NCBI GenBank assembly: GCA_003556955.1
Contig: PWQB01000442.1
Coordinates: 1-12,577 of the forward strand
Direction of reading: 5' to 3'
Length of the DNA: 12,577 nt
Source of the DNA: Nostocaceae cyanobacterium CSSed10_463m
GTDB taxonomy: Bacteria > Cyanobacteriota > Cyanobacteriia > Cyanobacteriales > Nostocaceae
The first letter of the stretch is position 1. Every line of letters begins with the position of its first letter. The translations under genes and the position numbers were made by a program. Below the pieces are notes generated by a model, which saw only the letters and a list, made by a program, of their open reading frames with translations, did no database searches and was not told where the DNA came from. Positions 1 to 7,179 of the stretch are shown here, piece by piece.

Positions 1-35
1 CAGAGAATTTCACGACTTGTGTGTACACGTTGCTT

Positions 36-67
36 CCTTCACAAGGCGAGGGGTTAGGGGTGAGGTG
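36..67. repeat. G-rich dispersed repeat beyond the RT gene
   Basis: A short CCTTCACAAGG segment is followed by GGGGTTAGGGGTGAGGT. The same G-rich tail (GGGGTTGGGGGTGGGG or a close variant) occurs at 3195-3235 and 4494-4531, so this is one member of a dispersed family. Such elements are common between genes in Nostocales (general knowledge). It lies just past the stop of the reverse transcriptase, next to where that protein stops resembling its family. Nothing else is recognisable in bases 1-92, which run off the window edge. Confidence 0.6.
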
Positions 68-92
68 ACCTATTCGATTAAACCCGCATTTC

Positions 93-1028
93 TCAAAGAG
101 TTGAGCAACTGTTCGGTTGACACCTACCACTTCCTATTCGCAGGTTCTGAGTTCTAACTCGGATGCTGTCTGGTAAAATCCGAAAGCCTAAAAAATTTGC
201 TCCATATTCAGTTTCAAATAATTGACTTTTCACCGGATGCAGTTTTAATCTCAGATTTACCAAATATTTTTCTATTGCTACTCGTGCTTCAGCTAAAAAC
301 TCATCATCATCTGCAAACAAAGCGAAATCATCAACATAACGCACATATTTCTTAGCTTGCAGTTCTTCTTTGATAAAATGATCTAAACCATTGAGATAAA
401 CATTAGAGCAAAACTGACTCGTCAGGTTGCCAATAGGTAATCCCCGACGGTGTTGCAAAGGCGAAAGTAAATCATCTCCGGGAAAATGTTCAATCAGCGC
501 CCCTTGCGGATTACTGTTATCTATAATTGTGTCGATTAACCACAAAGTATCTTGACATTTCAGCTTGCGACGCAAAAGTGTTTTCAGAATTTCATGGTCA
601 ATACTAGGGAAATATTTTTTAATATCGCACTGCAAAACATAGCGACTAGAACGAGCAAATTTAGTGAAGCGGCGTAAAGCTCGATGAGTCCCAAACCCTA
701 AACGGTTAGCATAGGAATCGCGAATAAAAGTATTTTCAAAAGTGGGAACTATAATATTACATAAAGCATGATGCACTACCCTGTCTCTATAGGGTGCAGC
801 AGAAATTAAGCGAGGTCTGGGTTCATAAATTTCAAAAGTTTTGTAACGTCCTGGTTGATAAGTCTTGGACTCTAACTCATACTTAATTTTTGCTATTTCT
901 GCTTCCAGGTTATAATTAAATTTTAAAACATTCTCTCGAAACCGCTTACCCCGTTGTGCTTTACGTACTGCTGAAATTAAATTCATAAAATCTGTAATTT
1001 CGGGATAAAAATTACCGTAGCGTTTCAT
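93..1028 (-). CDS. Diversity-generating retroelement reverse transcriptase, probably shortened at the C-terminus
   Basis: This reverse transcriptase would copy template-repeat RNA with adenine-directed errors and drive its transfer into the variable region of the target gene at 1563-4481. Visible motifs are [10 protein letters not shown] (residues 135-144, first catalytic Asp), [15 protein letters not shown] (195-209, where the IGNLTSQ form is typical of DGR enzymes rather than retron or group II intron RTs), YVDD (231-234, catalytic) and FLGFR (279-283). The ATG shares one base with the avd stop (TAATG), so the two genes are translationally coupled. The family-like sequence ends near Arg297 (about position 140). 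The last 14 residues are unlike the basic, helical thumb I expect there, and only 77 residues follow YVDD, about 35 fewer than I recall for the Bordetella phage enzyme. A frameshift or repeat insertion may have cut the end. The family call is secure; activity is uncertain. Confidence 0.94.
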   Translation of the reverse strand: MKRYGNFYPEITDFMNLISAVRKAQRGKRFRENVLKFNYNLEAEIAKIKYELESKTYQPGRYKTFEIYEPRPRLISAAPYRDRVVHHALCNIIVPTFENTFIRDSYANRLGFGTHRALRRFTKFARSSRYVLQCDIKKYFPSIDHEILKTLLRRKLKCQDTLWLIDTIIDNSNPQGALIEHFPGDDLLSPLQHRRGLPIGNLTSQFCSNVYLNGLDHFIKEELQAKKYVRYVDDFALFADDDEFLAEARVAIEKYLVNLRLKLHPVKSQLFETEYGANFLGFRILPDSIRVRTQNLRIGSGRCQPNSCSTL

Positions 1029-1375
1029 TAATTCATCCCTTTTTGGCGCTGTTGTCTAATCCAGCCACCCAATTCATTCCCAATTTCATTAATTAATTGC
1101 CCAGCATATTCATATCTTTGCCCATCAAACTGCTGAAAATCAAACAATAACCGATTCTGATGCCGCAAAATATCTAATTTGGCATTTAATAATTGTAACT
1201 GCGTGATTTTTTCTTGAGCATATCGTGCTAAAATTAAACCCTCTAGTAAATCGTAAAGTCCCGCAACCATCCGATCACCCAAAGCAAATTTATGTTGTCT
1301 GGGCAAACGGTTTAAAATCGGTACATACCATTTAATCAGGTCGTAAGTCTTTTGAATAATTGGTAAATCTGCCAT
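1028..1375 (-). CDS. avd: Avd-like DGR accessory protein (four-helix bundle)
   Basis: This is a small basic all-helical protein of 115 residues. Avd proteins form a pentameric barrel that binds nucleic acid and the DGR reverse transcriptase and are needed for cDNA synthesis and mutagenic homing (family knowledge). The N-terminus [19 protein letters not shown] and the segment HKFALGDRM followed by [15 protein letters not shown] fit cyanobacterial Avd-like proteins. A GTG at 1414 would add 13 residues (beginning MNNVGYKIEIF), but the ATG at 1375 gives the usual family start and is preferred. It sits between the target gene and the reverse transcriptase, and its TAA overlaps the RT ATG by one base. 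The 187 bases upstream contain a hairpin with a T-run that could lower its expression relative to the target gene. Confidence 0.87.
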   Translation of the reverse strand: MADLPIIQKTYDLIKWYVPILNRLPRQHKFALGDRMVAGLYDLLEGLILARYAQEKITQLQLLNAKLDILRHQNRLLFDFQQFDGQRYEYAGQLINEIGNELGGWIRQQRQKGMN

Positions 1376-1483
1376 TCTCTCAAAAATCTCTATCTTATAA
1401 CCCACATTATTCACTGAATGAGACCACTTGACAAGACTCGACGATTGATGGATACTAAAGTATAGTTGTCGTACTAAAATTAG

Positions 1484-1508
1484 AAAAAATATCGACCGCC
1501 TTCGGCGG
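1484..1508 (-). terminator. Hairpin plus T-run between target gene and avd
   Basis: Read on the minus strand, CCGCC-GAA-GGCGG (1496-1508) forms a five-pair GC stem with a three-base loop. It is followed within a few bases by a run of six T (1484-1489). This resembles an intrinsic terminator or attenuator that would leave avd and RT less expressed than the target gene. DGRs also often carry a GC-rich hairpin or cruciform just after the variable region that aids homing. This one starts about 54 bases past the target stop codon, so that second role is possible but not shown. Confidence 0.5.
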
Positions 1509-1562
1509 AGGGTTAGAGAAAAATAAAAAGTTTAAAGTGTTAGAGGACAAGAGTGTAAAGAA

Positions 1563-4481
1563 TTAAGTCCTCTCGGTCGAAACAACAACCCGAAAACCGA
1601 GATAGTCGTCCCTGTTGTCCGGCCCGTTCCTAATACGATACGCCGAACGACAATACCTCGGATGGCTGCCCCAAAAACCGCCGCGCAGCAGCCGACGATT
1701 ATCATTATCATTTAACCTAGCGCTACCATCATTAGGAGCGCCATTATAGTTGTCGTGCCATGAATCAGCGCACCATTCATAGACATTACCGTGCATATCA
1801 TACAAACCAAAAGCGTTAGCTAATTTAAAGCTGCCCACTGGTGTTGTTTTTTTACGGTATTCTCCCTTGGGTGCAGAAGCATAAGTATAGTTGCCGTCAA
1901 AATTCGCTAACTCTGGTGTAATTGTCTCACCAAAGTGGAATGGTGTTGTCGTACCTGCTCGGCAAGCATACTCCCACTCAGCTTCACTAGGAAGACGATA
2001 GGTTTTGCCTGTGACTTTACTTAGTCTAGCACAAAACTCCACCGCTTCATCCCAAGAAATTGTTTCTACTGGCAAATCATCTCCTTTAAAGTTTGATGGG
2101 TCTAGCTGAAGTGGGCGTTCAACTTGTTCAAAATTAGCCACAACTCGCCATTGCGCCTGAGTTACAGGGTATTTCCCCATAAAGAAAGCAGGAACCGTCA
2201 CCTGATGTTGAGGACGTTCACTATCCCCACTTGCTTCCTCACCTTGAGGAGCGCCCATAATAAATTCACCCCCAGGGATAGCCACCATATCCAAAATCAC
2301 ACCATTCCCCAGGTTTTCCCCAAAATATTGCGCTTTACCCAGTTCCCGTTTAATTTCCTCACCTTTAGCATTCACAGTCACCACATCAAAGGTAAAAGTC
2401 CGGGGAATTGTTAACTTAACTCCTGCTATATCCAGTTCTGACTTTTGACCTAATTCCTGAAATATTTCCTCAGCACCTTCTGTATATCCCCTTGTTAAAC
2501 GTCCCCACCCACGACTATAAGTCAAAAGTGGCTGAAACCCATTGGCGACAAGAGTTTCAGCAAAGGTCATCACCAACGATGTTTTCAATACCTTTTCTGC
2601 TTTGTTTCCGCCATAAATAGTTTTTAATTGTAAGGCTAATTCTTTAGCTAGTTCATTTGGCTCGGTGTAGGCTAAAGCTATCCATTTGGGGTTTTCCCCA
2701 AAATCCTGCATACTAAAATTTGTGTTTTTTAATTCTTGTTGCAGATATTTAATTAAATATTCAGACAATTCATTTAGCCGGGGTTTACCAAATCTTTCTT
2801 CCTCCAGCAATAATTTAAGTAACAAATGCCGAACTGCGCTATCCATTTCATATAGCTGATAACCTGCGGAACGACAAATATTAGATAGTAATAAGTCAGG
2901 AATTGCCATCCAAGAAATATCAAAATTATTTTGATGATTTCCTGGGTCGCCAAAACGAAAGTTTTTCCGCAAACAATAAACTAAATCTGGAGTAATAGCC
3001 AGAGAAAAAGCAGCATGACAAGCTAAATCTAAATAAGCTTGACCCTTCCTAGCAAAATAAGTAATATCACGAACAGCACTTTCATATTGATATAATCTAC
3101 CTTCATCGTTTTTCACATCATTTGGGATATATTCCTGAAGCTGTGTAGACAAATCCTGATCATAACCGTATTCACTTAAATGAGGTACATTATAGCCCCC
3201 TCCTCGCTTGCGGGGAGGGGGTTGGGGGTGGGGTTCTTGTATCTCACTCAACCGAGAACCGCTATCAACTTCCTGTTTACTAGCAAAATCTGACTCATCG
3301 ATTAAATAATCAGAATCTTCTGGTATGTATGATTTTTTCCCCTTTAAAATATCAATTATTGCTGTCCATCCATACTCATTGAATGGATACATAAGAACAT
3401 AATTTGCTATTTTGCTGGCACTACTACCAAACCAACGATTTTTCGGTATGGGATTTAACCAAGCAATCTGTTTAACTTCTGCTCGAATTTGATTTAAAAA
3501 TTCCTGAGTCCCAGCGACTACATCAGAATCATTACTACCCAGCGCTGCACCACCATCACTAAAAATCAAAACCACAGTCCGGTTTTTATGCAAATGGGAA
3601 ATAATTCGACTAAGAGATTCTTTCTTTAGTAAATTTACATCAGTAAACAAATAATTTTGATCTAGAATATTAGAAAAATAGTAAACTTTCGTCTCTCCCA
3701 AACGTCCACCTTGTTTAGATGTAGCGACTAACTGCTCTGTCAAAGGCGCAAAAGGCATCATAAAATTACTCTGGTCGAGTAATAACAACAATTCCACCTG
3801 ATTCACTCGCCTAGCTTTAAAAACAGGTGACAGCAAAAAACCCGTTTGGCTAATCTGTTTAATTGTGGCAAAAATATCTAATTCTGTTTCACTTCCTACC
3901 CGTAGCAGCACACGCATTCTGCGCCAGCTTTGTTGCATCTGTCGCCATTTAATAGGAAAATAATCTTTATTAAAAATAAATGTAAATTTTTTGTTGCCAT
4001 TTGTAGGAACTGCTTGGACGATTTCTGGTGTAGGTTCTATCTCCGTGGAATTTGTTGTGTCAATTGGAGGAGATAAAGTATCACCTGTTCCTTGATTACT
4101 CTCAGATAAGTCCTGATTTTCGTTACTATTAACTGCAACTGGTTGAGGAAATTCTGAAGAAGTACCTGTTTTTTGTATTGGTTCAATTGCATTTGCATCC
4201 GAAGTTTCCGGTTTTGCAGCCTCAATTACCAAACTTCTCAGTTCTCCCAAAAAATCATCAAAACAATTATTAAAAATCTCTCTTTCTGACAGAGATTTCA
4301 CCCATAACCGCCGACATAATTTTTTCAATTCGCCAAAGTTCTGAGGAGAAAAGCCTTGTTCTCTAGCTTCATCCAACAGATAGTAATCTTCTAGCCTCAG
4401 TGGTAAACCAGCTTGGCGTAAACGAGAAAATAATTTGAGCAGATTGTAATCATTCACTAAACTCATAAGTAAATCGCTCAT
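1563..4481 (-). CDS. vWA-like and FGE-type C-type lectin protein, DGR target
   Basis: This is a 972-residue multidomain protein and the presumed variable sensor of the operon. Residues 1-85 form a helical N-terminal domain, and 90-165 are a low-complexity Ser/Thr/Pro/Gln linker. Residues 175-380 look like a vWA-like (SAV_2336/CoxE-type) fold: [10 protein letters not shown] (232-240) holds only part of a DxSxS metal site, and VVLIFSDGG (303-311) is the second strand. Residues 416-429 are encoded by an in-frame DNA repeat. Residues 455-700 are an unrecognised, largely helical region. Residues 728-967 are an FGE-sulfatase-type domain with [40 protein letters not shown] and a closing LGFRVV. The paired catalytic Cys of true FGE is not evident (only Cys944 lies nearby), so ligand binding is more likely than catalysis. 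MoxR ATPases typically partner vWA proteins, which fits the gene upstream. The ATG at 4481 is preceded by AGGGGAG about 12 bases upstream, inside a hairpin repeat. Confidence 0.92.
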   Translation of the reverse strand: MSDLLMSLVNDYNLLKLFSRLRQAGLPLRLEDYYLLDEAREQGFSPQNFGELKKLCRRLWVKSLSEREIFNNCFDDFLGELRSLVIEAAKPETSDANAIEPIQKTGTSSEFPQPVAVNSNENQDLSESNQGTGDTLSPPIDTTNSTEIEPTPEIVQAVPTNGNKKFTFIFNKDYFPIKWRQMQQSWRRMRVLLRVGSETELDIFATIKQISQTGFLLSPVFKARRVNQVELLLLLDQSNFMMPFAPLTEQLVATSKQGGRLGETKVYYFSNILDQNYLFTDVNLLKKESLSRIISHLHKNRTVVLIFSDGGAALGSNDSDVVAGTQEFLNQIRAEVKQIAWLNPIPKNRWFGSSASKIANYVLMYPFNEYGWTAIIDILKGKKSYIPEDSDYLIDESDFASKQEVDSGSRLSEIQEPHPQPPPRKRGGGYNVPHLSEYGYDQDLSTQLQEYIPNDVKNDEGRLYQYESAVRDITYFARKGQAYLDLACHAAFSLAITPDLVYCLRKNFRFGDPGNHQNNFDISWMAIPDLLLSNICRSAGYQLYEMDSAVRHLLLKLLLEEERFGKPRLNELSEYLIKYLQQELKNTNFSMQDFGENPKWIALAYTEPNELAKELALQLKTIYGGNKAEKVLKTSLVMTFAETLVANGFQPLLTYSRGWGRLTRGYTEGAEEIFQELGQKSELDIAGVKLTIPRTFTFDVVTVNAKGEEIKRELGKAQYFGENLGNGVILDMVAIPGGEFIMGAPQGEEASGDSERPQHQVTVPAFFMGKYPVTQAQWRVVANFEQVERPLQLDPSNFKGDDLPVETISWDEAVEFCARLSKVTGKTYRLPSEAEWEYACRAGTTTPFHFGETITPELANFDGNYTYASAPKGEYRKKTTPVGSFKLANAFGLYDMHGNVYEWCADSWHDNYNGAPNDGSARLNDNDNRRLLRGGFWGSHPRYCRSAYRIRNGPDNRDDYLGFRVVVSTERT
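1590..1691 (-). other. Putative DGR variable region (VR)
   Basis: This covers codons 931-964, from LLRGG to LGFR, at the 3' end of the target gene, where DGR variable regions sit. The base composition changes sharply (CTGCTGCGCGGCGG inside an AT-rich gene). Codons at exposed lectin positions (GGC, AGC, CAT at 938-940; TAT at 943 and 948; ATT at 950; GAC, GAC, TAT at 958-960) all end in C or T and can each come from an AAC or AAT template codon by changing adenines only, while AAC remains at 952 and 956. Framework codons (CCG AGG, TGT CGT TCG GCG, CTC GGT TTT CGG) are adenine-poor. This is the expected signature of adenine mutagenesis. No template repeat was found in the window, so the exact limits are inferred. 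Confidence 0.8.
3195..3235. repeat. G-rich hairpin repeat inserted in frame in the target gene
   Basis: CCCCCTCC (3196-3203) pairs with GGAGGGGG (3214-3221) around a CGCTTGCG loop that can itself fold, followed by GTTGGGGGTGGGGTT. It matches the intergenic family seen at 36-67 and 4494-4531. Here it lies inside coding sequence and is read as [14 protein letters not shown] (residues 416-429) without breaking the frame, in the linker between the vWA-like domain and the next helical region. Confidence 0.8.
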
Positions 4482-4493
4482 ATTCGGTTTTTA

Positions 4494-4531
4494 CTCCCCT
4501 TTCCGCGTCGGAGAGGGGTTGGGGGAGAGGT
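4494..4531. repeat. Hairpin repeat over the target gene's leader
   Basis: CCCCTTTCCG (4496-4505) pairs with CGGAGAGGGG (4509-4518) with one wobble pair, followed by the family tail TTGGGGGAGAGG. In the target mRNA the 3' arm ends in AGGGGAG, which is the only Shine-Dalgarno-like sequence before the ATG at 4481. The repeat therefore supplies the ribosome site and could also mask it. Confidence 0.65.
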
Positions 4532-4589
4532 CAAACAAAACTTGTCTAACGCACCTGGAATTATTCAAACACTAAGCCGAATTGTTGGC

Positions 4590-4621
4590 GGTGCGTTGCG
4601 CTACGCGACAACACACCCTAC
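4590..4621. repeat. Short palindromic repeat (GTGCGTTGCGCTACGCGACAAC type)
   Basis: This is an imperfect inverted repeat centred on GCGCTACGCG, ending in ACACACCCTAC. The layout GGTGCGTTGCG-CTA-CGCGACAACACACC resembles a widespread cyanobacterial intergenic repeat. It lies in the 323-base spacer between the MoxR gene and the target gene, which otherwise holds only the repeats at 4494-4531 and 4668-4795. Confidence 0.55.
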
Positions 4622-4667
4622 AGTTAATTTGTTTTTACATAGCTATCAATATTTGTGTCTACTGGCG

Positions 4668-4795
4668 TGACAAGCTTAAAATAGTGCGTTAGAAGTAGGT
4701 TGGGTTAAGCGCAGCGCAACCCAACGCTGCTAATGATGTTGGGTTTCCTAACGTCAACCCAACCTACAATTTTTTCCTTACGTTCAAGCTTGTCA
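4668..4795. repeat. Nested inverted-repeat element with a cloverleaf-like fold
   Basis: The outer arms TGACAAGCTT (4668-4677) and AAGCTTGTCA (4786-4795) are perfect inverted copies. Inside them, GTAGGTTGGGTT (4695-4706) and AACCCAACCTAC (4756-4767) are also perfect. Between these lie two further GTTGGGTT/AACCCAAC stems: one with loop AAGCGCAGCGC, the other with loop TCCTAACGTC. The whole 128-base unit can fold as a long stem carrying two arms. It contains no coding sequence, so it resembles a non-autonomous (MITE-like) element or a structured leader between the ATPase and sensor genes. Confidence 0.65.
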
Positions 4796-4804
4796 GTCCA
4801 CTAC

Positions 4805-5779
4805 CTATTGCTGATAACGGGTTAATGACTCTTGAGTTTTCAGTAGTAAGCTCAAGTAAGGTGTTTTGTCTTTCAATAAGTCGTTAATCTCCTCTAGCTT
4901 ATGATATTCTATCAATGCTTCTACCCAGTCAATCAATTCGCTGGTACTAACTTTTTTACCGCTACTGTTTTCTGTTTCTCCCCGAATTTCTAGAAATTTT
5001 TCAAGAATATTGTTTGAAACATCCTCTAACTTTGTTTCTTCAAATTCCCTTTTTTTGTTCTGACACAATTTAGATTGGATAATCTTAATTAATGTCTCGT
5101 CATCAGGGAAATCTAAATAATGGAAGACACAGCGCCGTAAAAAAGCATCAGGTAAATCTTTTTCATTATTGCTAGTAATAATTATAATCGGTGACGGTGC
5201 TTTTATCTCACCATCAGGAACCCATGTTTGAGTTTCTTCAATAAAGAACCGCTTTTCATCTAATTCCAAAAGTAAATCATTAGGAAAATCAATATCCGCT
5301 TTATCAATTTCATCAATTAAAACCACTGTTCTGCAAACAGAATTTTTAAAAGCTTCCCCCAATGCCCCAAATTTGATATACTTTTCTTGTTTTGGGTCTT
5401 TAAGATGTTTAAGTCCCTGCTCATCTAATTGGTTAACTCCTGCAAGTTGAGCATCACGCAAGCGTCCGATAGCATCATATATGTAAAGTCCATCTCTAGC
5501 ACGACTAGTAGATTTTACATACCACGTTTCGTAGGGATATTTTGTTAAATTTTTACCTTCGAGAATATCTTTATATTTTTGAGTAAATTCATCAACAATA
5601 GCCTTTGCTAAACGCGTTTTTCCTGAACCTGGTTCACCCATAAGTAATAAGGGTCGTTCCAGTTTGATAGCTAATTTCACACATTCTTTCAACTCATCAC
5701 TAGGAAAATACGGTAAGTTATCTTGATTTGGTTTATTGTCACCTATATATTCAGGTTTCCAAGAAATATCATTTGTCAT
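4805..5779 (-). CDS. MoxR-family AAA+ ATPase
   Basis: This AAA+ ATPase of the MoxR group probably remodels or gates the vWA-like protein encoded next, since MoxR and vWA proteins commonly form chaperone-like pairs. Numbered from the ATG at 5779, it shows Walker A GEPGSGKT (48-55), Walker B VVLIDEIDK (152-160), a sensor-1 segment IIIITSNNEKDLPDAFLRRC with Asn near 204-205, and the LRR arginine-finger region near 215. All catalytic positions look intact. The length of 324 residues is normal. A TTG one codon upstream (5782) also opens the frame, but the ATG at 5779 is better placed behind AGGA of the upstream gene's end. Only six bases separate it from the cyclase-like gene's stop, so the two are very likely co-transcribed and coupled. 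The target gene follows after a 323-base repeat-rich spacer. Confidence 0.92.
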   Translation of the reverse strand: MTNDISWKPEYIGDNKPNQDNLPYFPSDELKECVKLAIKLERPLLLMGEPGSGKTRLAKAIVDEFTQKYKDILEGKNLTKYPYETWYVKSTSRARDGLYIYDAIGRLRDAQLAGVNQLDEQGLKHLKDPKQEKYIKFGALGEAFKNSVCRTVVLIDEIDKADIDFPNDLLLELDEKRFFIEETQTWVPDGEIKAPSPIIIITSNNEKDLPDAFLRRCVFHYLDFPDDETLIKIIQSKLCQNKKREFEETKLEDVSNNILEKFLEIRGETENSSGKKVSTSELIDWVEALIEYHKLEEINDLLKDKTPYLSLLLKTQESLTRYQQ

Positions 5780-5785
5780 CAATGT

Positions 5786-7111
5786 TTATCCTAATTTGAT
5801 TTGGTTTTTTATATATCCCCACCATTCATCGTGGTAAGTTATGCAAATTTGCTCAAGTAATTTATCAAAAACACCTGAGTTACTCTTTGTGTAAAAATCA
5901 TCTGCTAAATCTTGATAATTCCTTGAAGAATCAGAATAACAACAATCGAAAATAGAATTATTATGTTTTTGAATCCAATTACACAAATAATTTTTTTTAA
6001 TAGTTCTGATATCTTTTAGTTGGAAAATATATCTTTTCTCATCAGATTTAAAAATATTTTTTTCTTGTTTAGTGTGGAAAACTAAAAACATTAATAGCCT
6101 ATATTGCTTTGAATCTTTTTTTGCTTGTAAGTTTTGCCAAAATTCATACAATTTTTCAGCTTCTTCTGTTTGACAAATATTTTCTACATAATGAATAATA
6201 ATAATCACTGATTTAGCTTGCCATTCTTGTTCTAATCGAGCAATTATTGCCTCTAATGAGTTTGTCTGCAAATCTGATAAAGATTTTCTCAATTTCTGCC
6301 ATATTTGCTCTACATAGGTTTCATTTCCCAGATGAATTTCAATGATTTTTGCAGGGTTAGCAGTAAAATTACTATGTTTCACTAATTTATGCAGTAGAAA
6401 TTCTTGCCCATAGCCATTTTCACCTTTGATTAAAAAACAACTGGCTTGAGACTCAGGAAAATTTTCATTAAAATCTGCAAATTGTTGGTCGTAGTTTAAT
6501 GTCAGCAACGCGTTATAAAATTGTTGTTTAGACGCAGGACATTCCCTGGGAATTATTTTTAACCGCCAAACATTGAATTCAGCACCATTCTTATCTGTTA
6601 TGTTTCCTGGTGTGAAAGTGTGTTCCTGTTCTAGACGATTACAGATAGCGTCATAAGTTTTTTGGTCAACCAAAAATTCACCCGGTTTTGCATTTGCTTC
6701 CAGCCTGTATGCCGTAACAATTGCATATCCTGTTAGGTTTTTAACATTGGCTGAATTAGCAAGTTCACCAGTTGCAGCACCAATACGAAAGCATCGTTTC
6801 GCTGATGGACTGACATATTTATTATGCTCTTGGGCTTTTTTGTGAACAGCTTGAGCAAATTTGTAGGCATCGATAGGGTCATCAAAAACAATTACAGCAT
6901 TGTCTCCATTACTTGCTATAGTGCTATCTTTCCAAGTTTTACTTACTACTTCTAAGCCATGCAGGACAAACTCTTTAATTTGCTGGTTGAGTTGTCGTAC
7001 TACTTTTACACCTAAGTTTTCTTCTACCTCCTTGACCTTTTCTGCATATCCAAACAGGTCAAGTTCAACTACAGTTTTTACAGTTACTTCTAAATTTTTA
7101 GATCCTGCCAT
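5786..7111 (-). CDS. Class III nucleotide cyclase-like domain fused to a degenerate STAND-type P-loop domain
   Basis: The 441-residue protein has two parts. Residues 10-185 match a class III cyclase homology domain: LDLFGY gives the first metal-binding Asp (Asp18), NGDNAVIVF the second (Asp70), FRIGAATGEL (108-117) the conserved strand, and GYAIVTAYRLE (128-138) the dimer helix with Arg136. In the usual G-x-x-x-N-x-x-x-R pattern the Asn is replaced by Val132, so catalysis may be altered or lost. Residues 195-441 look like an inactive STAND-type NTPase: FLIKGENGYGQEFLL (226-240) keeps the Walker A glycines but has Gln for Lys and Glu for Ser/Thr, and SVIIIIHYVENI (301-312) sits at the Walker B position. 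It lies between a putative Pycsar-type membrane effector (68 bases upstream) and MoxR (6 bases downstream). I infer a signalling hub that couples sensor state to nucleotide output. No clear Shine-Dalgarno precedes the ATG. Confidence 0.78.
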   Translation of the reverse strand: MAGSKNLEVTVKTVVELDLFGYAEKVKEVEENLGVKVVRQLNQQIKEFVLHGLEVVSKTWKDSTIASNGDNAVIVFDDPIDAYKFAQAVHKKAQEHNKYVSPSAKRCFRIGAATGELANSANVKNLTGYAIVTAYRLEANAKPGEFLVDQKTYDAICNRLEQEHTFTPGNITDKNGAEFNVWRLKIIPRECPASKQQFYNALLTLNYDQQFADFNENFPESQASCFLIKGENGYGQEFLLHKLVKHSNFTANPAKIIEIHLGNETYVEQIWQKLRKSLSDLQTNSLEAIIARLEQEWQAKSVIIIIHYVENICQTEEAEKLYEFWQNLQAKKDSKQYRLLMFLVFHTKQEKNIFKSDEKRYIFQLKDIRTIKKNYLCNWIQKHNNSIFDCCYSDSSRNYQDLADDFYTKSNSGVFDKLLEQICITYHDEWWGYIKNQIKLG

Positions 7112-7179
7112 AACTTAAATTTACGATTCATTCCTGTCTTTAATTAATCTTAATAATACCGCATTTAATGTTATTGTGA

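Noticed and set aside
93..1028. The reverse transcriptase as part of a retron or group II intron
   Set aside because: The IGNLTSQ motif, the adjacent Avd-like gene and the FGE-type target gene point to a DGR. No maturase or HNH domain is seen, and no retron-type ncRNA was noticed.
2124..2414. Plus-strand open frame inside the target gene
   Set aside because: It lies opposite the conserved FGE domain and has no recognisable protein features, so it is a shadow frame.
1563..4481. Target protein as a true formylglycine-generating enzyme
   Set aside because: The paired active-site Cys are not evident and there is no sulfatase gene nearby. The C-terminal fold is used as a variable binding domain in DGR targets.
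4668..4795. A complete insertion sequence
   Set aside because: There is no transposase frame between the inverted repeats. It is at most a non-autonomous element.
7118..7140. A 13-codon upstream reading frame (MNRKFKLWQ...) overlapping the cyclase-like gene start
   Set aside because: Its AGGA directly abuts the ATG, leaving no normal spacing, and nothing else supports translation.
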